A DNA stretch of 64,000 bases from Desulforamulus ferrireducens. GTDB taxonomy: Bacteria; Bacillota; Desulfotomaculia; Desulfotomaculales; Desulfotomaculaceae. Below the pieces are notes generated by a model. The model did no database searches. It was given only the letters and a program-made list of their open reading frames with translations, and was not told the DNA's origin. The stretch is from NCBI RefSeq assembly GCF_002005145.1, contig NZ_CP019698.1, positions 1,240,001 through 1,304,000 of the forward strand. Direction: 5' to 3'. The first letter of the stretch is position 1; each line of letters begins with the position of its first letter. This document shows, one piece after another, positions 1-6,884 of the stretch. The position numbers and the translations under genes were made by a program.

Positions 1-359
1 CAGCCGATGGTTTATACCTGTGCGGCTTAGCTCACTCACCTAAACTCATTGGTGAGTCCATTGCCCAAGCCAATGCTGCAGCGGTGCGGGCAGTGACCAT
101 GCTGGCCAAGGATAAGCTGGAATCCCTTGGCAACGTGGCCCAGGTCAATCCCAAGTGGTGCAAGGGCTGCGGACTATGTATCGAAGCCTGTGCCTATGGC
201 GCTAGATATATGAACGAGCTAACCAATGTGGCTGAGGTACTGGATGTACTTTGCCAGGGCTGCGGTGCCTGTGTGGCATCCTGTCCCAGCGGGGCCTGCC
301 AACAAAAAGGCTTCGAAAAAGGACAGCTTATTGCCATGCTGGATGCTTGTAACGGCTAG
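1..359 (+). CDS. hdrA: HdrA-like protein, C-terminal end (partial, 5' end outside window)
   Basis: The frame is open from the window edge (first full codon at base 3), so this is the tail of a longer gene. What is visible is the end of the FAD-binding HdrA core (GLYLCGLAH, then an IAQANAAA helix) followed by two [4Fe-4S] ferredoxin motifs, CKGCGLCIEAC and CQGCGACVASC. HdrA is the flavin-bifurcating subunit of heterodisulfide-reductase-type complexes in the cytoplasm. The sequence closely matches the tail of the HdrA encoded at 6885-11330, including the QQKGFEKGQ(L/M)(I/L)AML ending, so the two are paralogues. The MvhD gene starts about 20 bases downstream, probably in the same operon. The partner choice of this HdrA cannot be read from the tail alone. 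Confidence 0.93.
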   Translation, partial: ADGLYLCGLAHSPKLIGESIAQANAAAVRAVTMLAKDKLESLGNVAQVNPKWCKGCGLCIEACAYGARYMNELTNVAEVLDVLCQGCGACVASCPSGACQQKGFEKGQLIAMLDACNG

Positions 360-379
360 GCTAAAAGGAGGGTTAAGTG

Positions 380-826
380 ATGAGTGTTCCTGAACAAAAA
401 GTTCAAACAGAATTTGAACCTAAGATTATCGCTATCGTTTGCAACTGGTGTACCTATACCGGTGCTGACCTGGCTGGTACCTCCCGTATTCAATATCCCC
501 CCAACGTACGGATCATCCGGGTCATGTGCAGTGGTGCTGTTGATCCCCTGTATATGATTAAACCAATTTTAGATGGTGGTGACGCCGTTCTGGTGGGTGG
601 ATGACACGAAGGTGACTGCCACTATGGTAGTGGCAATTACAAGGCACGTCGTAAAGTAGCCGTTGCTAGAAACGTACTCCAGCAATTAGGTATCCCCGAA
701 GAACGGTTGTGGTTACGTTTTATCAGTGCTTCACAGGGGGCCTACTTTGGCGAAGTTATTACAGAAATGACCAACAAGCTGAAGCAATTAGGACCAAACC
801 CCCTGCGTAAGAACTGGGAAATCTAA
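380..826 (+). CDS. mvhD: MvhD-like iron-sulfur protein with in-frame UGA read as selenocysteine
   Basis: MvhD is the small [2Fe-2S] protein that passes electrons between hydrogenase or formate dehydrogenase and HdrA. The N-terminal part (CNWCTYTGADLAGTSR, then VMCSGAVDP) is typical. An in-frame TGA at 602-604 follows VLVGG and precedes HEGDCHYGSGNYKARRK. MvhD proteins normally have Cys here (GGCHxGDCHY), so UGA most simply encodes Sec. Reading through gives 148 residues, the usual family length, ending at TAA 824-826. A hairpin just after the UGA fits a bacterial SECIS. AGGAGG at 366-371 lies 8 bases from ATG 380; GTG 377 is a possible alternative. The gene sits between hdrA and an FrhB/FdhB-like gene. 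VhuD of Methanococcus is a known selenoprotein of this family. Most gene finders would break this gene at the UGA. Confidence 0.92.
602..635 (+). promoter_or_regulatory. UGA codon and SECIS-like hairpin in mvhD
   Basis: The UGA is at 602-604. The stem is TGCCAC (617-622) paired with GTGGCA (630-635), with loop TATGGTA, which carries GGU. The stem starts 12 bases after the UGA and the loop lies about 18-25 bases after it, within the spacing seen for bacterial SECIS elements bound by SelB. The hairpin lies in coding sequence (DCHYGSGN). Confidence 0.75.
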
Positions 827-844
827 GGTGGGAGGCGTTGTAGC

Positions 845-1960
845 ATGAAATCTTACACTTTAAAAGCGGGCGACACCCTCAGTGCCGTCCAGGATTTTCT
901 TAAATCTCTGATTACCTCGGGGAAAGTTAGTGCGGTACTAGTCCCCCAGGAGGTTGCAGCAAAAACCAATGTCGCTCCCACCCTGATCAGGGACCCGGAG
1001 TTGTTCGGTTCTGCTAATCCCTTTGCTCCGGTAAACGGACTCAATGTGGCGAGATTGGTGGCCAATCTATCTCGCAACCTACCGGAAAAGGTTGCTGTGG
1101 TGCTGCGCTCCTGTGAGGTGCGTGCCTTATTTGAACTGGTAAAATTGCAGCAGGCAAAATTAGATAACCTGCTGATTATTGGGGTAGACTGTGCCGGTAC
1201 CTTTGCTGCCAGGGACTATGCCCAAATGGTCAAAGAGAACAAGGTGGATGCTAAAAAATGGGCCAGCCAGGTTGCCGCCGATGGCAAAAATCCCACCGGT
1301 GTTGCTTGGCGCCGGGCTTGCACTGTTTGCCCTTACCCCGAAGCCAGTAATGCTGATGTCATTCTAGGCTGGTTAGGAATGGCTGGCAATCTCCTGATAG
1401 CTGCTAAGGACGAAGTGGATCTGTCCGGTGTGGCTGGTTTGGAAGCTGCCTCAGTGCCTGATACGCGGATTAAGCTGCTGGAAAATCTATCTGCGGAAAG
1501 GTCCCAGGCTAAGGAAAAGGCCATAGCTGAATTTAAAAACTCCGTGGGCAGTATGGAAAAATTAGCTGAAGTGCTGGCCACTTGCATTAAATGTCAGAAC
1601 TGTCGCCAAGCCTGCCCCATCTGCTTCTGCCGTGAGTGCGTTTCTGCCGGCCCCATCTTTGACCATAACGGCGATAAATATATGGAATATGCTAAGCGGA
1701 AGGGAGCCATTGAGCTACCCACCGATACAGCCTTATTCCATCTAACCAGGGTCAACCATATGGGATTATCCTGCGTGGGCTGCGGTCAGTGTGAAAATGC
1801 TTGTCCCATGGATATTCCAGTTGGCTTAATGTTCCAAGCTCTGTCGGAAGCCAACCAAAAACGTTTCGAATACGAACCTGGCCGTTCTTTGGAAGAACCT
1901 ATTCCCATTACTGTCTACAAAGAACACGAATTGGAAGAACTCAATACCGGCAAACACTAA
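845..1960 (+). CDS. FrhB/FdhB-family iron-sulfur flavoprotein subunit
   Basis: This 371-residue cytoplasmic protein resembles the beta subunits of F420-reducing hydrogenase and formate dehydrogenase (FrhB/FdhB family). It has a long N-terminal segment with a conserved-looking SCEVRAL and GVDCAGTF, then two C-terminal cluster motifs: CIKCQNCRQACPICFCREC (residues near 245) and CVGCGQCENACPMDIP (near 310). Such proteins usually bind flavin and connect a soluble donor to an Hdr or Fdh complex. The gene follows mvhD by 18 bases, with GGGAGG about 7 bases before ATG, so hdrA-mvhD-this gene looks like one operon. It may carry electrons from formate, NAD(P)H or another donor to HdrA via MvhD; the donor cannot be named from sequence. 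A hairpin terminator follows directly. Confidence 0.85.
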   Translation: MKSYTLKAGDTLSAVQDFLKSLITSGKVSAVLVPQEVAAKTNVAPTLIRDPELFGSANPFAPVNGLNVARLVANLSRNLPEKVAVVLRSCEVRALFELVKLQQAKLDNLLIIGVDCAGTFAARDYAQMVKENKVDAKKWASQVAADGKNPTGVAWRRACTVCPYPEASNADVILGWLGMAGNLLIAAKDEVDLSGVAGLEAASVPDTRIKLLENLSAERSQAKEKAIAEFKNSVGSMEKLAEVLATCIKCQNCRQACPICFCRECVSAGPIFDHNGDKYMEYAKRKGAIELPTDTALFHLTRVNHMGLSCVGCGQCENACPMDIPVGLMFQALSEANQKRFEYEPGRSLEEPIPITVYKEHELEELNTGKH

Positions 1961-1965
1961 CCTGC

Positions 1966-1993
1966 AGAGGAGCCTTCGGGCTCCTTTGTCATT
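1966..1993 (+). terminator. Rho-independent terminator after the hdrA-mvhD-frhB-like operon
   Basis: AGGAGCC, loop TTCG, GGCTCCT, followed by TTGTCATT. It starts 8 bases past the stop at 1960 and closes the first operon. Confidence 0.8.
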
Positions 1994-2077
1994 GTAAGCT
2001 GGAGATGTGACTTCCTGGTATCTAAGGCTAAGATTTAAGCCATAATAATACCAGAACATAGACAGGGGGAATTGTTT

Positions 2078-2356
2078 GTGCAAAAGGATATCTATGTGGT
2101 TGGTTTGCTGGTGGATGAACGGGGTAGCAAGGCACCGGATGTGCAACAGGTGATCACCCGTTATGGTAGCAACATTTTATGTCGCAGTGGGATACCCAGT
2201 CCCAGTCGGGAAAGGGGTATTATCACATTAACCATGGAAGCTACCAGGGATGAATACCAGCGGCTGGAGCAGGAACTGCAAAGTTTACAGGGTGTTACCG
2301 TGGACAGCATTCATTTTAGCCAACCAGAGTCCTTTCAGGTTTGTGAAACCAACTAG
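2078..2356 (+). CDS. TM1266-type iron-only hydrogenase system regulator
   Basis: A protein of about 92 residues with the small ACT/CopG-like fold typical of the TM1266 family, which usually accompanies [FeFe]-hydrogenase maturation and structural genes. Recognisable features are an early beta strand (KDIYVVGLLVDER), the central SGIPSPSRERGIITLTMEA segment and the C-terminal LQSLQGVTVDSI strand. AGGGGGA at 2064-2070 is 7 bases from GTG 2078, which makes GTG a better start than the in-frame TTG at 2072. The gene has its own terminator and sits after the Hdr operon, so it could respond to hydrogen or redox metabolism. No hydrogenase gene is visible in this window, so the target is unknown. Family assignment is by pattern and fairly sure; function is inferred. 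Confidence 0.75.
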   Translation: MQKDIYVVGLLVDERGSKAPDVQQVITRYGSNILCRSGIPSPSRERGIITLTMEATRDEYQRLEQELQSLQGVTVDSIHFSQPESFQVCETN

Positions 2357-2360
2357 TATT

Positions 2361-2394
2361 AAGGGGGAGTCAAAGGATTTCTCCCCCTTAATTA
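2361..2394 (+). terminator. Terminator after the TM1266-type gene
   Basis: AAGGGGGAG (2361-2369) pairs with CTCCCCCTT (2381-2389), followed by AATTATG. The stem is strong but the T-run is poor. Confidence 0.65.
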
Positions 2395-2448
2395 TGCAGA
2401 AAAAAGGATTTAATTATGGTAAACTGAGGAATAGGAGTTGACAGTAAT

Positions 2449-2598
2449 ATGAGATGCCCTTGCAGTGATTGTCAATGTCTTGTCTGTGTGGGAACAACTT
2501 GTATCTGTGGGGACTGCGCCAATAACAAGATTACCTGTGGTGAACAAAAGGGGAAACCGCGCAGCAGGCAATGTCCTAAAAATCTTAAGAAAATTTAG
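2449..2598 (+). CDS. 49-residue cysteine-rich protein (metallothionein-like candidate)
   Basis: ATG 2449 to TAG 2598 encodes 49 residues, ten of them Cys. The start MRCPCSDCQCLVCVG is followed by CICGDCANNKITC, and a late Cys lies in a basic tail (KPRSRQCPKNLKKI). Paired CxC and CxxC motifs suggest binding of zinc, copper or an Fe-S cluster. AGGAG lies about 11 bases upstream. The gene stands alone between a terminator at 2394 and the symporter at 2639. Bacterial metallothioneins (SmtA/BmtA) have a similar size and Cys content, but I cannot align this one to them with confidence. A chance open frame is possible; the Cys density and ribosome binding site argue against it. Confidence 0.6.
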   Translation: MRCPCSDCQCLVCVGTTCICGDCANNKITCGEQKGKPRSRQCPKNLKKI

Positions 2599-2638
2599 TG
2601 ACAACGCGCCATCTGACAGAGAATAGGGGAAGAGGAAA

Positions 2639-4042
2639 ATGCTAGGCCTGCAACAATACATAGGTTTTTTTATCACCCTGGGGATAGCTGCGGCTATCGG
2701 TCTTTATGCCAGCCGTTTTGTGAAAACCTCGGCGGATTTCAGTATCGGCGGTGGGAAGTTGTCCAGTTGGTTAGTGACCGGCTATTTAGTGGGGGCCTTT
2801 ATAGGGGGTACCTCCACGGTGGGAACCGCCCAGGTGGCTTACCGCTTTGGTATCAGCGGCCTGTGGTTTACCTTGGGAGCCGGTTTAGGTTGTTTGTTCA
2901 TGGCCTTTTTCCTGGTAAAACCCATGCGTCAGGCCAGGGTTACTACCATTCCGCAGTTTTTAGGCAGTCACTACGGAGCGGAGGCGCCCACCTGGTCTGT
3001 ACTTTATACTACTTTGGGTATGTTTATCCAAATTATTGCCCAGGTGTTGGCAGCCATTCCACTGATGATGTCATTATTACCTGTGGGAGCAGTGGAGGCT
3101 GCTTTGGTGACGGTATTATTAATAATTGGTTATATATTTTTCGGGGGTATTTGGGGCAGCAGTTTGGTGGGCATATTTAAAACCTTCTTAATCTATCTTT
3201 CCATAGGTGTGGCAGGTATTTATTGTCTCAAATTAGTTGGTGGTCTATCAGGGTTACAGGAAGGATTACCTGTTTTTCCCTGGTTTAGTCTCTTTCCCAC
3301 GGGCGTCAGTAAAGAATTGGCAGCCTGTTTTTCCGTAGTGGTGGGTTTTATTTCTACCCAAACCTATATGCAAGCAGTTTTTGCAGGAAAGGATAGTGGA
3401 GCAGCCAGAAAGGGTATTCTCCTGTCAGCGGTATTGATACCCCTGGTGGGTGTCCTTTGTGTTGCCATTGGCATGTATATGCGCCTGGCCTATCCTGACA
3501 TTAACCCGGCCCAGGCTTTACCCCTGTTTGCGGTGCTGCATTTACAGCCGGTTTTTGCCGGAGTGCTGTTAGCAACGCTACTTATTTCTTTAATTACGGT
3601 GGGTTCTTCCTTGACCCTGGGAGTATGTACCATGTTGTCCCAGGATATTTATAAAAAAATACGTCCTAAGGTTACCGATAAGGAATTACTAATGGTAGCC
3701 AGATTTCTTGTTCTTTTGGTGATAACAGGAGCCTTGGTGGTGGTACTCTATAACAAGAATTCCCTGGTTCTTCAGTGGGCCTTTTTATCCATGGCTTTAA
3801 GGGGAGTAACGGTATTTTTACCCCTGTTGGCGGCTGTTTTCTGGCCTGGTAGGTTTAGTCCGGCAGTGGGTGCCACAGCCATTGCGGTTGCTCCGGGGCT
3901 AGCCGTTATCTGGCCTTGGTTAGGACTGGCACCAGTGGAACCACTATATTTGGGCCTGGGATTTAGTCTTTTTATTTTTTTAGGTGGACTCTTACTAGGA
4001 AACGGAAAAAATATTCATAAAGTTAAAGGACGATCTAATTGA
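2639..4042 (+). CDS. Sodium:solute symporter family protein
   Basis: The 467-residue polytopic membrane protein has about thirteen hydrophobic segments. The N-terminus (FITLGIAAAIGLYASRFV, then SADFSIGGGKLSSW and GAFIGGTSTVGTAQVAYRFG) carries the sodium-site and glycine-rich signature of the SSS family (PutP/PanF type). Such proteins import a small solute with Na+. The substrate, which could be a carboxylate, amino acid or vitamin, cannot be set from sequence. GAAGAGGA precedes ATG 2639 by a few bases. The stop is followed by a weak GACG/CGTC stem and a run of T, which may terminate transcription. The gene appears to be single; the Cys-rich gene upstream runs in the same direction and may share its transcript. 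Confidence 0.85.
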   Translation: MLGLQQYIGFFITLGIAAAIGLYASRFVKTSADFSIGGGKLSSWLVTGYLVGAFIGGTSTVGTAQVAYRFGISGLWFTLGAGLGCLFMAFFLVKPMRQARVTTIPQFLGSHYGAEAPTWSVLYTTLGMFIQIIAQVLAAIPLMMSLLPVGAVEAALVTVLLIIGYIFFGGIWGSSLVGIFKTFLIYLSIGVAGIYCLKLVGGLSGLQEGLPVFPWFSLFPTGVSKELAACFSVVVGFISTQTYMQAVFAGKDSGAARKGILLSAVLIPLVGVLCVAIGMYMRLAYPDINPAQALPLFAVLHLQPVFAGVLLATLLISLITVGSSLTLGVCTMLSQDIYKKIRPKVTDKELLMVARFLVLLVITGALVVVLYNKNSLVLQWAFLSMALRGVTVFLPLLAAVFWPGRFSPAVGATAIAVAPGLAVIWPWLGLAPVEPLYLGLGFSLFIFLGGLLLGNGKNIHKVKGRSN

Positions 4043-4210
4043 CCGTCTTTTTTCTTTTCCTGATGGTGCTAAATCTTTATTACCATGACTGCCATTATTT
4101 GTAGGTTTATCTCTGGTGCAGTCTGTGTTAGTCTAATAAACATGCGCCGCTCCGATACAAACTCCAGACATCGCAAAAGCTTTGCTTTTCCCTGAAAGGA
4201 GTGTGTTAAT

Positions 4211-4804
4211 ATGTTTAACCTAAAAAAATCAGTGGCAGCTATGCTAATCCTTGTTATATTGTCAATATCTGTGGTACCTTTAACTGGCGTGAAAAGACAA
4301 GCAAATTTAGCCAAGAAACAAGAACAACAGCAAGTTGCTAAGGTAATAGAAAAAGAGCAAAAGCAAAATGTTCATGAGAATGAAATAAAGACTGAGGCTA
4401 TAAAAGAAAGGGTAAAATCTCAGCAAAGTCAAGTTTCCCGGGGTAATCTTAATCGTCATGAGGTTACGCTGCTGGCTATGGTGGTTGAAGGGGAAGCGGC
4501 AGATGAGCCGTACCAAGGAAAAGTTGCCGTGGCAGCAGTTATCATGAACCGTATGGAAGACCAACAATTTCCTGATACACTGTCTGGAGTAGTGTATGAG
4601 GATTGGGCCTTTGAGTCGGTGATGAATAATCAATATAAGAGACCGTTATCCCAAGAATCTATTAATGCGGCGCAAGCGGCTCTGCGAGGTGAGGACCCGA
4701 CAAACGGTGCCCTGTACTTCTGGAACCCAGCAACCGCAAAAAGTAAATGGGTTTGGTCCAGAACGGTTACCCATCAGATAGGTAGACACGTTTTTGCTAA
4801 ATAA
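4211..4804 (+). CDS. SleB-family cell wall hydrolase
   Basis: The protein has 197 residues. Residues 1-25 form a signal peptide or membrane anchor (KSVAAMLILVILSISVVPLTG), followed by a charged Gln/Lys/Glu-rich linker to about residue 75. The Hydrolase_2 (SleB) domain follows: LLAMVVEGEAADEPYQGKVAVAAVIMNR holds the probable catalytic Glu, and ALYFWNPATAKSKW plus a C-terminal HVFAK complete the fold. Relatives are lytic transglycosylases that cut spore cortex or cell wall, with SleB and CwlJ acting in germination. The typical N-terminal peptidoglycan-binding domain of SleB is absent, replaced by the charged linker. AAAGGAG lies 8 bases before ATG. The gene is monocistronic with a strong terminator. 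It supports a spore-forming host. Confidence 0.88.
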   Translation: MFNLKKSVAAMLILVILSISVVPLTGVKRQANLAKKQEQQQVAKVIEKEQKQNVHENEIKTEAIKERVKSQQSQVSRGNLNRHEVTLLAMVVEGEAADEPYQGKVAVAAVIMNRMEDQQFPDTLSGVVYEDWAFESVMNNQYKRPLSQESINAAQAALRGEDPTNGALYFWNPATAKSKWVWSRTVTHQIGRHVFAK

Positions 4805-4810
4805 TAAAAG

Positions 4811-4849
4811 AAATGTCGCAAGACTAAGGTTTTGCGGCATTTCTTTTTT
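4811..4849 (+). terminator. Terminator of the GTGTCGCA family
   Basis: AAATGTCGCAA pairs with TTGCGGCATTT, followed by CTTTTTT. It is one of four related terminators in this window (others near 13766, 39169 and 56683). Confidence 0.85.
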
Positions 4850-4860
4850 GGGGAGTTAAA

Positions 4861-4884
4861 GCCAAAGGCCAATGGCTATCGGCC
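4861..4884. repeat. GGCC-rich intergenic repeat, short copy
   Basis: GCCAAAGGCCAATGGCTATC then GGCC, just after a terminator. It uses the same words (GGCCAAAGGC, GGCTATCGGCC) as the long repeat at 13806-13912. Confidence 0.55.
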
Positions 4885-4900
4885 ATATGCTTTGACAGGC

Positions 4901-5896
4901 TTAAAAAACCACCTCCAGGTAACCTATTTCATCGCCGCGATGGTTTTTCAGTATCGGTCGCCACAAATGTTCTAATTGCTTAAATTCATCATTATTTAAG
5001 TATCCTAATTTTTTGAGTACCTGGATGACCACCGGATCGATAGCCCTTCTATTTCCGTCCTCGATTTTTAAGGCTAAGCCAACCCCCTGCTCGACAATAC
5101 CTAGACAGTAGACTCCCTCAGAGCCAATCTTGGCAACTATTTTGCCGTTAGTAACCTCCATTAGTATGGTATCAAAACGATTTGTGCCTGCTACATAAAA
5201 GGGGTGTTGTGTCATAGCCTGTCGGATAAGGTTGAGAGCTTTCACTCTGTCAGGCTCAAAATAACCCTCTGGTAAGGACAGGCGGGCATAGGCCATAGCC
5301 ATATGACGCAGGGGTAAACCAAATACCGGCACACCACAACCATCTATACCTAGATGAATCTCCTCAGGGGATAGGGAGGTACATTGACATATTGTGCGAA
5401 GCATCTCCTGCTGAACCGGGTGTCCTGGTTTAATATAGTCAGTTAATGGCGCCCCCAGCAAAAGGGTAAGGGCCAGCATGCCACTGTGCTTGCCGGAACA
5501 GGGATTATTTAAGACACTGAATTTATGGCCAGAGGTCAACAGCTTGTGGGCAGAGGGAAGATGCATGGGAGCAGAGATACCGCAATTTAAGTCAGCTTCA
5601 GATAAGCCCAGTTTGGCTAATAGTTGGCGCAGGACTGCTAAATGCTGTTCTTCGCCACCATGGGAAGAGGCAAACAGAGCTAATTCCGGGCCTGATAAAT
5701 TGAACTTTTCAACCACCTGATGTTCCAGTAAGGGCAAAGCTTGAAAAGGTTTAGCCGCTGAACGCCAGTATGTAACGTGATTAGGGTTTCCTAAGCTAAA
5801 AGCTTCACGCCCATCCCGGTCAGTGACCACTAAATGTCCTCTATGTTGGGATTCAACTAAACCTCCCCGCACAACATTGACCAGTAACTCAGACAC
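4901..5896 (-). CDS. L-asparaginase II family protein
   Basis: About 331 residues of the asparaginase II (PF06089) family, unrelated to the E. coli AnsA/AnsB fold. Family marks include VVRGGLVESQHRGHLVV at the N-terminus, RSAAKPFQALP, SSHGGEEQHL, NNPCSGKHSGML and GIDGCGVPVFGLPL. Members hydrolyse L-asparagine to aspartate and ammonia; some act on other substrates. On the minus strand GGGAGGG precedes GTG at 5896 by about 8 bases, and the protein then starts MSELLVNVVRGG as in relatives. The in-frame ATG 24 bases upstream would place the SD inside the gene. The C-terminus runs to YLEVVF at 4901. The gene is transcribed towards sleB and appears single. Confidence 0.87.
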   Translation of the reverse strand: MSELLVNVVRGGLVESQHRGHLVVTDRDGREAFSLGNPNHVTYWRSAAKPFQALPLLEHQVVEKFNLSGPELALFASSHGGEEQHLAVLRQLLAKLGLSEADLNCGISAPMHLPSAHKLLTSGHKFSVLNNPCSGKHSGMLALTLLLGAPLTDYIKPGHPVQQEMLRTICQCTSLSPEEIHLGIDGCGVPVFGLPLRHMAMAYARLSLPEGYFEPDRVKALNLIRQAMTQHPFYVAGTNRFDTILMEVTNGKIVAKIGSEGVYCLGIVEQGVGLALKIEDGNRRAIDPVVIQVLKKLGYLNNDEFKQLEHLWRPILKNHRGDEIGYLEVVF

Positions 5897-5971
5897 CTTT
5901 TTACCCTCCCACCATAACATTGGCTAAAAGGCATAATTCTATAACCTACTTAACCTTAATCTAATAGAAAA

Positions 5972-5998
5972 CCCGCTGCCAAAACAGCGGGAGTATGA
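5972..5998 (-). terminator. Terminator of the DUF1294 gene (minus strand)
   Basis: CCCGCTG (5972-5978) and CAGCGGG (5985-5991) form the stem. Read on the minus strand it is followed by TTTTCTATT. It lies between the DUF1294 stop and the asparaginase start. Confidence 0.7.
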
Positions 5999-6011
5999 AC
6001 AAATTAGTTGA

Positions 6012-6269
6012 TTAAATAAGCCAGATCAATAATACTAACTGGGTAATCCCCAGTATAGGTACGCCCAGGGAAAAAACTGATTTTCTTGTTTTGTGTTGGG
6101 CAAATTTCATACCCAGATAACCGCCGGGAGCTCCCCCGAGTAAACAGGCAATAAGGAGATTTCTTTCGGGTATCCGCCAGCCTCCGGTGGTGGCATACCA
6201 CTTATCAATATTGAACATGATGAAAGTTAGAATATTCACTGCCAGCAGATACAAAAGTAAAACTTTCAT
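6012..6269 (-). CDS. DUF1294 family small membrane protein
   Basis: The 85 residues contain three hydrophobic segments (LLLYLLAVNILTFIMF; LLIACLLGGAPGGYLG; VPILGITQLVLLIW) and the family's central DKWYATTGGWRIPE and GGAPGG motifs. DUF1294 proteins are inner-membrane proteins of unknown function, often free-standing or fused to cold-shock domains. AGGGGGG on the minus strand lies about 8 bases before ATG 6269. The gene is divergent from the PspC gene at 6386, and the AT-rich 115 bases between them must hold both promoters. A TATAAT-like sequence occurs near 6312. The family call is solid; the role is unknown. Confidence 0.8.
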   Translation of the reverse strand: MKVLLLYLLAVNILTFIMFNIDKWYATTGGWRIPERNLLIACLLGGAPGGYLGMKFAQHKTRKSVFSLGVPILGITQLVLLIWLI

Positions 6270-6385
6270 GCATATCCCCCCTTATTTGCAATGGTTACGG
6301 TTCTTAATTATAGTATAATGGAATATGGTTTAATTTGTCTAATAAAATTTAATTAGGTCTAATATGTACCTGAAAGGGTGAAAAA

Positions 6386-6571
6386 ATGAAGCGCTTGGTC
6401 CGTTCTCGAACCCATAAAATGATTGCCGGTGTTTGCGGGGGTCTGGCGGAATACTTTGATATGGATCCAACGGTTGTGCGGGTGATTTATATTATTGTTT
6501 CTATACTTTCCGCTGCCTTTCCAGGTTTGTTAATTTATCTAATGCTGGTTTTTGTGATACCCAGCGAATAG
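6386..6571 (+). CDS. PspC-domain membrane protein
   Basis: The 61-residue protein is essentially one PspC domain: KRLVRSRTHKMIAGVCGGLAEYFDMDPTVVR followed by one hydrophobic helix (VIYIIVSILSAAFPGLLIYLMLVFVI). PspC proteins sit in the cytoplasmic membrane and take part in envelope-stress responses such as the phage-shock and LiaRS systems. Minimal PspC proteins like this are common in Firmicutes. AAAGGGTG precedes ATG 6386 by a few bases. No pspA or two-component genes are adjacent, so the stress link is by family only. A good terminator follows the stop. Confidence 0.87.
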   Translation: MKRLVRSRTHKMIAGVCGGLAEYFDMDPTVVRVIYIIVSILSAAFPGLLIYLMLVFVIPSE

Positions 6572-6583
6572 ATAGATGATTTT

Positions 6584-6617
6584 ATCCCATCCGATTTTGG
6601 ATGGGTTTATTTTTTTG
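6584..6617 (+). terminator. Terminator after the PspC gene
   Basis: ATCCCATCC, loop GATTTT, GGATGGGTT, followed by TATTTTTTT. Stem and T-run are both good. Confidence 0.85.
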
Positions 6618-6884
6618 CAATTGAAAGATGTCAATTAATAAGCTAAACAATAAATAATTATGAATATTATTAATTGTTAACATACGAATAAAAATTTATT
6701 TAATATCAAATTTAAATAGTATTTATATTAAAATAAAATTTTATAAATATTCAATAAATCATTTGAACTACGCTATAATTTGTGTTAAAGTAAACCTATA
6801 AAAAGCATATGCGTAATGACAAATAAAGGGGGTGTTATTCGGTCGGATTTTCCTTAGATAGTTGGTAAGGAGGTTAGTTATTTG
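6618..6884. other. AT-rich intergenic region with promoter of the large hdrA gene
   Basis: No gene is seen in this stretch. Bases 6640-6780 are extremely AT-rich with many short A/T tracts. TATAAT at about 6774 could be the -10 box, with TTCAAT about 18 bases upstream as a weak -35. The leader contains AAAGGGGGTG near 6827, an SD-like sequence not followed by a useful start. The real SD is AAGGAGG at 6867-6873. Confidence 0.5.

Noticed and set aside
377-604. mvhD as a 75-residue truncated pseudogene
   Set aside because: The frame continues with family sequence after the UGA, with a SECIS-like hairpin and no other lesion.
2250-2441. 63-residue plus-strand frame overlapping the TM1266-type gene
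   Set aside because: It runs through that gene and its terminator, with no SD.
6004-6201. Second minus-strand frame over the DUF1294 gene
   Set aside because: The DUF1294 frame has the SD, membrane helices and family motifs; this one has none.
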